In this document: positions 1-4,920 of the stretch, one piece after another
Position numbering within the stretch: the stretch's first letter is position 1
How the letters are laid out: each line of letters begins with the position of its first letter
DNA from: Gammaproteobacteria bacterium
GTDB lineage: Bacteria > Pseudomonadota > Gammaproteobacteria > S144-34
Assembly (NCBI GenBank): GCA_015487895.1
Contig: WFOW01000368.1
Span: 1-6,029 of the forward strand
Reading direction: 5' to 3'
Length of the DNA stretch: 6,029 nucleotides
Program-made: the position numbers and the translations under genes
Notes under the pieces: generated by a model
Database searches by the model: none
What the model was told of the DNA's origin: nothing
Seen by the model: the letters and a program-made list of their open reading frames with translations, nothing else

Positions 1-1
1 C

Positions 2-118
2 ATCCTCAAATACGGCCCCGACGTCGAGGTCCTCGGGCCGGGCGAGCTGCGCCGCGAGGTCGCCGGGCGGCTCCGCGCCGCCGCGGCCCGCTACGGAGGC
101 TCCGGGCCGTCCGGATGA
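2..118 (+). CDS. WYL-domain transcriptional regulator, C-terminal end (partial)
   Basis: The last 38 codons of a gene that begins before the window, ending in TGA at 116-118. The visible protein starts ILKYGPDVEVLGPGELRREV and ends in an Ala/Arg-rich helix. The pattern 'lG.dvevLeP.eLr..v...l..aa.rY' is the characteristic tail of the C-terminal extension that follows the WYL domain in YafY/PafBC-type regulators. These are usually winged-helix DNA-binding proteins whose WYL domain is thought to sense a ligand or nucleic acid. The DNA-binding and WYL core regions are not visible, so neither the target nor the ligand can be inferred. The next gene on this strand is a transposase 385 bp away, so no operon partner follows. 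The family call rests on a short tail only. Confidence 0.7.
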   Translation: MLKYGPDVEVLGPGELRREVAGRLRAAAARYGGSGPSG

Positions 119-274
119 GGGCGGCCGAGCTGCGGCTCGCATCCTGAGCCTGCGGGTGCGGCAGCCTCTGTGCCCGGGGCAAATCCCGCCACCGTGACCG
201 CGTAACCGCCGCCGCGCCGGCGTCGTCGAAGAAGGTGTGGGCGGCGTCCCGCGGCGCCCGCTTCGCGGGAGCTC
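119..274. other. Gene-free gap with small hairpins
   Basis: No credible coding sequence is seen on either strand. A 5-bp stem with a 4-base loop (126-139, CGAGC/GCTCG) lies just after the WYL stop codon but has no T run, so it is not a convincing terminator. A second hairpin (257-269, CCCGC-TTC-GCGGG) abuts the tandem repeat that starts at 275. Its GAA loop on the minus strand resembles the GAA-loop hairpin at 4994-5008, also next to a heptamer tract. Confidence 0.5.
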
Positions 275-356
275 GCGGGAGACGGGTTGCGGGAGACGGG
301 TTGCGGGAGACGGGTTGCGGGAGACGGGTTGCGGGAGACGGGTTGCGGGAGACGGG
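275..356. repeat. 14-bp tandem repeat, about 5.9 copies, built from two heptamers
   Basis: The unit GCGGGAGACGGGTT starts at 275, 289, 303, 317, 331 and 345, the last copy lacking two bases. Five full copies are identical. Each 14-mer is two related heptamers (GCGGGAG and ACGGGTT). The same heptamer theme (RCGGGNN, or its complement) recurs at 1989-2089, 4740-4877 and 4949-5050, so this array belongs to a dispersed family in this genome. Identical units imply recent expansion and likely copy-number variation. It is not coding: the reading frame through it is only an upstream extension of the transposase frame without a suitable start. Confidence 0.9.
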
Positions 357-385
357 ACAAACCTTTCCGACTGTGGGAGATGGGA

Positions 386-399
386 TAAAGCGGCCCCGG
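386..399. repeat. Left copy of a 14-bp inverted repeat flanking the insertion sequence
   Basis: TAAAGCGGCCCCGG here is the exact reverse complement of 1896-1909. The right copy lies 1 bp outside the right terminal repeat of the IS, whereas this left copy lies 39 bp outside the left terminal repeat. It follows CTGTGGGAG (371-379), a typical opening of REP-like elements. It may be one arm of a palindromic target split by the insertion, or an outer part of a longer IS end. Confidence 0.75.
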
Positions 400-438
400 A
401 GCTGAGGGGGCTGGGGCTGGACGGTGTGTGTGGAGAGG

Positions 439-451
439 GGTCAACCTCCTG
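439..451. repeat. Left terminal (sub-terminal) inverted repeat of the IS
   Basis: GGTCAACCTCCTG is the exact reverse complement of 1882-1894; the match stops on both sides after 13 bp. It lies 52 bp before the transposase start codon. Confidence 0.85.
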
Positions 452-489
452 GGACTGTGAAACGAGGTCGCGTAGGCGCCTCAAGCAAC

Positions 490-497
490 AGGAGGAG
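490..497 (+). promoter_or_regulatory. Ribosome binding site of the transposase
   Basis: AGGAGGAG lies 6 bases before ATG 504. This strong Shine-Dalgarno fixes the start at 504 rather than at the upstream in-frame start at 237, which would read through the tandem repeat and the left IS end. Confidence 0.85.
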
Positions 498-503
498 ACC
501 CCG

Positions 504-1553
504 ATGAAAGCGTACTGTGGAATTGACCTGGCGGACAAGAGGAGCGCGGTGTGCATTGTGGATGCGGCGGGTGAGCGGTGTCTGGAGCGGACGGTGAAGA
601 CGGAGGAGGGGGCGTTGCGGAGGTTGCTGGAGGATGCGGGGAGGCGATGGGGCCGGATGCGTGTGGTGGTGGAGGCGAGCCCGCTGGCCGAGTGGGCGGC
701 TGGGGTAGTGGAGGGTTCGGGCCACGAGGTGGAGGTGATCGATGCGCGGGCGGCGCGGGGAGTGGTGAGGGCGAAGAAGAAGACGGATGCGCGCGATGCG
801 TACACGCTGGCGCAGCTGGTGCGTGGGGGTTGGTACCGGCGGGTGCACCGCAAGTCGGCCGAGTCGCGGGTGGGGCGGAGCGTGCTGCGGGGTCGCGAGG
901 CGCTGGTTCGGGTCTACCGCGGTGTGGGCTCGACGATTCGTGGGCTGCTCAAGGCGCACGGGATTCGGCTGGGGAAGGTTTCGCGCGGGCGGTTTGCCGA
1001 GCGGGTGCGCGAGGTGGTGGAGCGGGAGGTGCCGGAGCTGGCGGAGGTGATGGAGGGTTTGCTGGCGGTGTGGACGGAGGCGGTGGAGCGGGCGGAGGCG
1101 GTGGAGCGGGAGGTGGCGTTGAGGACGGGTGAGGACGAGGTGTGTCGGCGGCTGCGGACGGTGCCTGGGGTGGGGGTGCTGGTCAGTGCGGCGTTTCGTG
1201 CCACGGTGGATGATCCGCATCGGTTTCGGCGGGGTGAGGAGGTGGCGGACTATCTGGGGCTGACGCCGCGGGTGTATCAGTCGGGGCAGACGCGGTATCG
1301 GGGACGGATCAGCAAGGAGGGCGATGGGCTGATGCGGTGGTTGCTGGTGGAGGCGGCGACGGTGTTGCTGGCGAGGGGGCGGGACTGTGCGCTGAAGCGC
1401 TGGGGGCAGGCGCTGGCTGAGCGCAAGGGCAAGGCGAAGGCGAGGGTGGCGGTGGCGAGGAAGCTGGCGGTGCTGCTGTGGCGGCTGTGGGTGCGTGAGG
1501 AGGTGTTTCGGCCGTGGCCGCGGGGTGGTGAGGAGAAGGCGGCGATGGCGTAG
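504..1553 (+). CDS. IS110-family transposase (IS1111-type DEDD recombinase), 349 aa
   Basis: This is the RNA-guided DNA recombinase of the insertion sequence. The N-terminal RuvC-like DEDD domain begins MKAYCGIDLADKRS, with D8; E57 lies in VVVEASPLAEW; D95 and D98 lie in the KKKTDARDAY motif. The C-terminal Transposase_20 domain (about residues 215-300) starts at TVPGVGVLVSAA. It carries YLGLTPRVYQSGQ and RGRISKEGDGLMRWLLVEAA, where S260 of the SG motif fits the serine nucleophile that acts with the DEDD site. The charged region at about 160-215 is likely the coiled-coil dimer arm. The length is normal for the family, no frameshift is seen, and all four acidic residues and the serine are present, so the enzyme is probably functional. 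The coding strand is unusually G-rich and C-poor (37 G and 8 C in 1081-1140), unlike the neighbouring genes, which fits a foreign origin. The start codon is chosen by the AGGAGGAG at 490-497. Confidence 0.95.
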   Translation: MKAYCGIDLADKRSAVCIVDAAGERCLERTVKTEEGALRRLLEDAGRRWGRMRVVVEASPLAEWAAGVVEGSGHEVEVIDARAARGVVRAKKKTDARDAYTLAQLVRGGWYRRVHRKSAESRVGRSVLRGREALVRVYRGVGSTIRGLLKAHGIRLGKVSRGRFAERVREVVEREVPELAEVMEGLLAVWTEAVERAEAVEREVALRTGEDEVCRRLRTVPGVGVLVSAAFRATVDDPHRFRRGEEVADYLGLTPRVYQSGQTRYRGRISKEGDGLMRWLLVEAATVLLARGRDCALKRWGQALAERKGKAKARVAVARKLAVLLWRLWVREEVFRPWPRGGEEKAAMA

Positions 1554-1881
1554 GCGGTGTGATGAGGGGTGCGGGCCGGGGCAGGTCCGGTGAAGTGTTC
1601 TGAGGCAGCGCACGGCGGCTGAGTACGCAGCGGTTTTCGGGAGGGGTGCAGAGCTTGGAGGTGGTGGACCCCGCAAGCCGCTTGGGGCCGAGAGAGGACC
1701 CCGCGTGGGAGTATGAGCAGGCCACCGTCTCCGATCCCATCATGTGTGGCGCCGAGGCGACCACGTAGAGAAGCCTGAGACGCTGCACCCCTCCCGCCCT
1801 TGTTGCGCAGGATCGGCACGGTGCGCTGCCGGGAGGTCGAAGCCGAACGAGGACGAGGCAGGAAAAGAGCGAAATTTCTGA
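1554..1881 (+). ncRNA. Candidate seekRNA/bridge RNA in the IS right end
   Basis: A 328-bp non-coding region between the transposase stop and the right inverted repeat, where IS1111-type elements encode their guide RNA. A 14-bp perfect stem pairs 1638-1651 (CGGGAGGGGTGCAG) with 1783-1796, closing a 131-nt multi-branched domain. Inside it, 1657-1667 pairs with 1722-1732 (11 bp, two of them G-U). This nested stem encloses a 54-nt apical region with a 9-nt direct repeat, GGACCCCGC, at 1666-1674 and 1696-1704. A separate hairpin, 1743-1767, has a 10-bp stem (two G-U pairs), a CGAG loop and one bulged A. A 5-bp stem, 1814-1818 with 1827-1831, follows outside. GAGGGGTGC at 1564-1572 repeats part of the closing stem and could pair alternatively. 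Exact RNA ends are unknown; the structured core is 1638-1796. The pairing is seen in the sequence; the role is inferred from family and position. Confidence 0.6.
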
Positions 1882-1894
1882 CAGGAGGTTGACC
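1882..1894. repeat. Right terminal (sub-terminal) inverted repeat of the IS
   Basis: CAGGAGGTTGACC is the exact reverse complement of 439-451. It includes TTGACC at 1889-1894, which resembles a -35 box pointing outward. No matching -10 hexamer lies at 16-18 bp in the flanking DNA. In a circular form it would point into the left end. Confidence 0.85.
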
Positions 1895-1978
1895 GCCGGG
1901 GCCGCTTTAGAGAAGCGGCATCCTGCCGCGACCCCGGCCGGAGTGGGACTGAGGAATCGCGGCTGGAAGCCGCTTGTA
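1895..1978. repeat. REP-like palindrome cluster downstream of the IS
   Basis: Three short hairpins: GCCGCTT/AAGCGGC (1901-1919, 5-base loop), GCGGC/GCCGC (1915-1929) and GCGGCT-GGA-AGCCGC (1959-1973). GCCGGGG at 1895-1901 can also pair with CCCCGGC at 1932-1938. On the minus strand 1957-1974 reads AGCGGCTTCCAGCCGCGA, the core of a REP-like element widespread in intergenic DNA of Pseudomonas and other gammaproteobacteria. GGAAGCCGCTTGTA (1965-1978) recurs with one change at 5068-5081. IS110/IS1111 elements are known to favour REP sequences as targets, in keeping with this position. Confidence 0.7.
1896..1909. repeat. Right copy of the 14-bp inverted repeat flanking the IS
   Basis: CCGGGGCCGCTTTA is the reverse complement of 386-399 and begins 1 base after the right terminal repeat. 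It runs directly into the REP-like hairpins at 1901-1929. Confidence 0.75.
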
Positions 1979-1988
1979 TGGTGAACAG

Positions 1989-2089
1989 GTGACGGGTAAC
2001 GGGGGACGGAAAGGAGACCGGGGCGCCCGCAGACCGCAAACTGCAAACTGCAACCTGTAACTTCCCGACGCCCGCCTCCCGCCTCTGCC
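1989..2089. repeat. Opposed heptamer-phased repeats between the IS and the desaturase
   Basis: Three G-rich heptamers run from 1989 to 2009 (GTGACGG, GTAACGG, GGGACGG). After a 24-bp spacer containing GGGCGCCC, C-rich heptamers in the opposite orientation follow in unbroken seven-base phase from 2034: CCGCAAA, CTGCAAA, CTGCAAC, CTGTAAC, TTCCCGA, CGCCCGC, CTCCCGC, CTCTGCC. The arrangement (G-rich array, core, C-rich array) matches 4740-4877 but is more diverged. The segment 2070-2101 is 27/32 identical to 4955-4986. Confidence 0.75.
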
Positions 2090-2120
2090 GCCGCAGGCGG
2101 CAATCACGCCGCCTGCGGCG
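2089..2120 (-). terminator. Strong hairpin across the desaturase stop codon, possible terminator
   Basis: A 13-bp perfect stem, 2089-2101 with 2108-2120 (core GCCGCAGGCGGC/GCCGCCTGCGGC), has a 6-base loop that contains the desaturase TGA (2106-2104). No U tract follows on the minus strand, so it is not a canonical intrinsic terminator. It may slow polymerase or protect the mRNA 3' end. The left arm can instead pair within 2087-2101 as a 6-bp stem with a GCA loop, the form shared with 4972-4986. Confidence 0.4.
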
Positions 2121-3282
2121 CGAGCGAGTAGCCGCGCAGCCTGCGCGCGAAGCGCTCGAGCGCCTCGATCCCGCTCGCTTCCGCATCGGCGCACCACTGC
2201 GCGAGCTGGGCGCGGAGCTGCTCGTTGCTCGCCGCCGCCCCCGCCCAGATGGCGGCCAGGCGCTCGCGGTAGTCGTGCACCGTGCGCAGCGCGGCGCTGC
2301 GCTCGGCCGCGGCGCGCAGACGCTCGCGGGTGGCCTGGGGGTCCGGGCGCGCGCGTCGCAGGGCGCGGCGCGCGTCCTCGAGCAGGCGCCGGCAGGAGCG
2401 GTCCGCCGCGCGCAGCTCCTCGCGCAGCACCGGCAGCATCACCTCGCGCGTGTACTCGGCCATCACGTGGAAGCGCGCGGCGACCACGGCGCGCACCGTG
2501 TCCACGCCCACCTGCACGCGGCCCGGCTCGATCACGGGGCGCGGCGCCACCTTCTTCACCCGTGCCAGCCCGAGCGCCTGCAGGGCGCGGATGTAGAGCC
2601 AGCCGATGTCGAACTCCCACGGCCGCGCCGACAGCTTGGCCGAGCTCGGGAAGGCGTGGTGGTTGTTGTGCAGCTCCTCGCCGCCGATCAGCAGGCCGAT
2701 GGGCGAGATGTTGGTCGAGGTGTCCGGCACCTCGAAGTTGCGGTAGCCCCAGTAGTGGCCGAGGCCGTTGATGACGCCCGCGGCGAAGAAGGGGATCCAC
2801 AGCATCTGCACGGCCCAGACGGTGATCCCGGGCACGCCGAAGAGCACGAGGTCGATGGCGGCCATCACGCCGAGCCCGAGCTGCGGGTGGCGGCTGTAGA
2901 GCTTGCGCTCGAGCCAGTCGTCCGGGGTGCCGTGCCCGTACTTGGCCAGCAGCGCGGGATCGTCGGCCGCCTTGCGGTAGAGCTCGGCGCCCTCGAGCAG
3001 CACCTTGCGGATGCCGTAGACCTGGGGGCTGTGGGGGTCCTCCTCGGTCTCGGTCCGGGCGTGGTGCTTGCGGTGGACCGCCACCCATTCCTTGGTGACC
3101 ATGCCGGTGGTCAGCCACAGCCAGAAGCGGAAGAAGTGGCTGACCGCCGGATGCAGGTCCAGGGCGCGGTGCGCCTGGTGGCGGTGGAGGTAGATCGTGA
3201 CCGCGGCGATGGTGACGTGGGTGAGCAGCAGCGTGGCCACGACGTAGCCGCCGAGGCCCAGATCGAGGAGACCGTCGTACAT
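2104..3282 (-). CDS. desA: DesA-type membrane fatty acid delta-9 desaturase, 392 aa
   Basis: A membrane di-iron desaturase that introduces a cis double bond into saturated acyl chains using O2 and electrons from a redox partner, adjusting membrane fluidity. All three histidine boxes are present: HRHQAH (33-38), HRKHH (70-74) and HNNHH (205-209), plus H176 in NGLGHYWGYRNFE. Hydrophobic segments lie at about 10-31, 139-158 and 160-175. Residues 250-392 form a charged helical extension ending EASGIEALERFARRLRGYSLAP. That extension and the overall length match the DesA group of Pseudomonas aeruginosa, reported there to act on phospholipid acyl chains. The start is ATG 3282, giving MYDGLLDLGLGGY as in homologues; a GTG at 3312 would add 10 residues but overlaps a palindrome. 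The ribosome site is weak (AAAGAG about 13 bases upstream). It is divergent from the EAL-HDOD gene, with no co-directional partner in the window. Confidence 0.93.
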   Translation of the reverse strand: MYDGLLDLGLGGYVVATLLLTHVTIAAVTIYLHRHQAHRALDLHPAVSHFFRFWLWLTTGMVTKEWVAVHRKHHARTETEEDPHSPQVYGIRKVLLEGAELYRKAADDPALLAKYGHGTPDDWLERKLYSRHPQLGLGVMAAIDLVLFGVPGITVWAVQMLWIPFFAAGVINGLGHYWGYRNFEVPDTSTNISPIGLLIGGEELHNNHHAFPSSAKLSARPWEFDIGWLYIRALQALGLARVKKVAPRPVIEPGRVQVGVDTVRAVVAARFHVMAEYTREVMLPVLREELRAADRSCRRLLEDARRALRRARPDPQATRERLRAAAERSAALRTVHDYRERLAAIWAGAAASNEQLRAQLAQWCADAEASGIEALERFARRLRGYSLAPQAA

Positions 3283-3299
3283 GGAGATGCGTAACTCTT

Positions 3300-3311
3300 T
3301 GTTCCGGAACA
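3300..3311. promoter_or_regulatory. Perfect 12-bp palindrome, candidate operator of the desaturase
   Basis: TGTTCCGGAACA is a perfect palindrome 18-29 bases before the desaturase ATG. It lies downstream of the predicted promoter, where a bound repressor would block transcription. Desaturase genes are commonly controlled by TetR-type repressors (DesT, FabR), but this sequence is not a match to those sites that I can recognise. Confidence 0.45.
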
Positions 3312-3347
3312 CGCGCGCCGCGACCCCGCGGGCCGCGGCGCCCGATG

Positions 3348-3376
3348 ACTATAGTCCATGCCCCGGGCGGCGTCCA
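3348..3376 (-). promoter_or_regulatory. Predicted sigma70 promoter of the desaturase
   Basis: Reading on the minus strand: -35 TGGACG (3376-3371), a 17-bp spacer, and -10 TATAGT (3353-3348). It is the best hexamer pair in the gap and gives a leader of about 60 nt. The -10 sits inside a perfect 10-bp palindrome, GACTATAGTC (3347-3356), an AT-rich island in very GC-rich DNA. Confidence 0.55.
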
Positions 3377-3416
3377 CCGGCGCCCGTCGGGCGGCGCAGG
3401 CCGCACGGCTCCGGGC

Positions 3417-3446
3417 CTGTCCCCGGAACGCGCGGCGCGGTATGGT
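3417..3446 (+). promoter_or_regulatory. Weak possible promoter of the EAL-HDOD gene
   Basis: CTGTCC (3417-3422), an 18-bp spacer and TATGGT (3441-3446) lie about 33 bp before ATG 3479. The -10 is acceptable and the -35 is poor; an activator or another sigma factor may be involved. Confidence 0.25.
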
Positions 3447-3478
3447 GTCGCGAGCAGCCCGCCCCGGAACGCACGAGC

Positions 3479-4720
3479 ATGCCCGAAAGACCACTGGCCG
3501 CCCCCGCGCTCGCTCCCAACGTCTTCATCGGACGGCAGCCCATCTACGACCGCGAGCTGCGGGTCATCGGCTACGAGCTCCTCTACCGTGGCGGGGAGGC
3601 CAACCACGCCGGGCGCATCGACGGCGACCGGGCCACCTCGCAGGTGCTCGTCAACGCCTTCCTCGAGATCGGCCTCGAGCGCCTGGTCGGCGACCGCCTC
3701 GCCTTCATCAACCTCACCCGTGCCTTCCTCACGGCCTTTCCAGATCTCGGCCTGCCGCGCGAGCGCGTCGTGCTGGAGGTGCTCGAGGACATCGAGGTCG
3801 ACGAGGAGGTGGTGGCGGCGGTGCGCGAGCTCTCGCGCAGGGGCTACCGCATCGCGCTCGACGACTTCATCTTCCACGAGCGGCTGAAGCCGCTGGTGGA
3901 CCTCGCCGACATCATCAAGATCGACGTGCTGGCGCTGAGCGCCGAGGCGCTCGCCGAGCACGTGGCGCGGCTGCGCGGTCCGCGCCGGCGGCTGCTCGCC
4001 GAGAAGGTCGAGGACCAGGCCATGTTCCGGCGCTGCCGCGAGCTCGGCTTCGACTATTTCCAGGGATACTTCTTCTGCCGCCCGGAGGTGGTGAAGGGGC
4101 GTCGGCCGCCGCCGAACCGCATGGCGGTGCTGCGGCTGCTCGCCGAGCTCCAGGACCCGGACACCACCCCCGACCGGCTCGAGGCGCTGATCGGCGCCGA
4201 TGCGGCGCTGGGCTACCGGCTGGTGCGGCTGGTCAACAGCCCCTGGTTCGGGCTGCGCACGCGCGTGGACTCGCTGCGGCGCGCGATCGTCGTCCTCGGG
4301 ACGCGCCAGCTGCGGGCGCTGGCGAGCATGCTCGCCATGGCGCGCATCGAGGGCAAGCCCTCGGAGCTGATGACGCTCGCGCTGGTGCGCGCGCGCATGT
4401 GCGAGCTGCTCGCCGCGCGCAGCGGACGCGCCGACCCGCAGGCGGCCTTCACCGCGGGGCTGTTCTCGGTCCTCGACGCCCTCCTCGACCAGCCGATGGA
4501 GGAGCTGCTGGGCGAGCTGCCGCTGACCGGCGAGGTCTCCGCCGCCCTCGCCCGGCGCGAGGGCGCGATCGGCGCCATCCTCGACTGCGTGCTGCGCTAC
4601 GAGCACGCCGAGTGGGAGCGAGCCTGCTGCCCGGGCCTGCGCCCGGAAGCCGTGCGCGACGCCTATCTCGAGGCGCTCGGCTGGGCGGGCGAGGTGCAGC
4701 GCACGGTCGGCGCCGCCTGA
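3479..4720 (+). CDS. EAL and HDOD domain signalling protein (YuxH/CdgJ type), 413 aa
   Basis: A cytoplasmic two-domain protein: EAL domain (about 14-205) followed by HDOD (about 215-400). The EAL domain normally binds or cleaves cyclic di-GMP. In this subfamily it is often degenerate and works by protein contacts, with reported effects on motility and biofilm. Here most catalytic positions are kept: E33 and R37 in YELLYR (ExLxR), N78 in FINLT, E100 in VLEVLED, D128 and D129, K147 in IIKID, E175 in AEKVED and Q195 in YFQGYFF. However, the DDFG loop reads DDFIFHE, so the loop glycine is missing. The HDOD part shows RLVNSPWFGLR (250-260) and SLRRAIVVLGTRQLRALASM (265-284), and lacks the His-Asp pair of true HD hydrolases. 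ATG 3479 starts MPERP, just before the conserved VFIGRQPIYDR; the ribosome site is weak (GGAAC). It is divergent from the desaturase. Confidence 0.92.
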   Translation: MPERPLAAPALAPNVFIGRQPIYDRELRVIGYELLYRGGEANHAGRIDGDRATSQVLVNAFLEIGLERLVGDRLAFINLTRAFLTAFPDLGLPRERVVLEVLEDIEVDEEVVAAVRELSRRGYRIALDDFIFHERLKPLVDLADIIKIDVLALSAEALAEHVARLRGPRRRLLAEKVEDQAMFRRCRELGFDYFQGYFFCRPEVVKGRRPPPNRMAVLRLLAELQDPDTTPDRLEALIGADAALGYRLVRLVNSPWFGLRTRVDSLRRAIVVLGTRQLRALASMLAMARIEGKPSELMTLALVRARMCELLAARSGRADPQAAFTAGLFSVLDALLDQPMEELLGELPLTGEVSAALARREGAIGAILDCVLRYEHAEWERACCPGLRPEAVRDAYLEALGWAGEVQRTVGAA

Positions 4721-4739
4721 GCCTCGGCCGCCGTAGTGC

Positions 4740-4877
4740 ACGGGAGACGGGTCGCGGGTGACGGGTCACGGGTCACGGTGTGCAGGCCACTGTGAACCGT
4801 AACCCGTAACCCGTAACCCGTAACCCGTAACCTGTAACCTGTAACCCGTAACCTGTAACCTGTAACCCGTAACCTGT
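4740..4877. repeat. Inverted pair of heptamer arrays around a small hairpin
   Basis: The left arm (4740-4774) has five heptamers of type ACGGGTC (variants ACGGGAG, GCGGGTG). The right arm (4801-4877) has eleven heptamers, each AACCCGT or AACCTGT, after a six-base remnant. Between them a 7-bp stem pairs CACGGTG (4774-4780) with CACTGTG (4788-4794) around TGCAGGC. The arms are complementary in phase apart from about one base per unit, so 4740 to about 4835 can form one long imperfect hairpin. It begins 20 bp after the EAL-HDOD stop codon and could act as its 3' transcript structure. The C/T alternation within units shows that the array is diverging. Confidence 0.9.
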
Positions 4878-4883
4878 ACCCCG

Positions 4884-4920
4884 CCTGTGGGAGAGGCTTC
4901 CATTCCCGACCGTATGGTCG
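4884..4920. repeat. Degenerate REP-like element with adjoining hairpin
   Basis: CCTGTGGGAGAGGCTTCCAT at 4884-4903 resembles the CTGTGGGAGCGGCTTC opening of REP-like elements but has lost the clean GCGGC/GCCGC pair. It runs into CGACC-GTAT-GGTCG (4907-4920), a 5-bp stem with a 4-base loop. A similar CTGTGGGAG lies at 371-379 before the IS. Confidence 0.55.

Larger units (their letters stand above)
439..1894 (+). mobile_element. IS110-family insertion sequence, IS1111 type
   Basis: A single DEDD transposase gene lies between 13-bp perfect inverted repeats (439-451 and 1882-1894). The layout is a short left end (about 50 bp from repeat to start codon) and a long non-coding right end (about 330 bp). 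Sub-terminal repeats of about 12 bp and a long right end are known for the IS1111 subgroup, whereas the IS110 subgroup lacks inverted repeats and has a long left end. The true ends probably lie a few bases outside the repeats, for example near 432 and 1897, but cannot be fixed from one copy. These elements move via a circular intermediate and recombine at short target motifs specified by a guide RNA encoded in the non-coding end. No target duplication is expected and none is seen. The gene looks intact, so the element may be active. Confidence 0.85.

Noticed and set aside
126..139. Hairpin after the WYL gene as an intrinsic terminator
   Set aside because: Only a 5-bp stem and no T run follows; in such GC-rich DNA this is expected by chance.
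237..503. Upstream extension of the transposase to a start at 237
   Set aside because: It would translate the 14-bp tandem repeat and the left terminal repeat. The ATG at 504 has a strong ribosome site and matches the family N-terminus.
441..1676. Long antisense open frame (about 410 codons) across the transposase
   Set aside because: It is a shadow of a G-rich gene: the protein is mostly His, Pro, Arg and Leu with no domain, and it covers both the transposase and the non-coding IS end.
1889..1894. Outward TTGACC in the right IS repeat as a promoter for downstream DNA
   Set aside because: No -10-like hexamer sits 16-18 bp downstream in the present flank, and the next gene is on the opposite strand.
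3283..3312. GTG start at 3312 for the desaturase
   Set aside because: It adds ten residues not typical of DesA proteins and lies inside the 12-bp palindrome; ATG 3282 gives the usual N-terminus.
1907..4741. Very long minus-strand open frame (about 940 codons)
   Set aside because: It overlaps the desaturase out of frame and the EAL-HDOD gene antisense. Its protein is low-complexity Arg/Ala/Gly, and both overlapped genes have clear family motifs in their own frames.
3358..4761. Alternative plus-strand frame across the EAL-HDOD gene
   Set aside because: An Arg/Ala-rich shadow; the frame at 3479-4720 has full EAL and HDOD motifs.
4801..4877. Heptamer array considered as a CRISPR array
   Set aside because: Units are seven bases, contiguous and without spacers; no cas genes are nearby.
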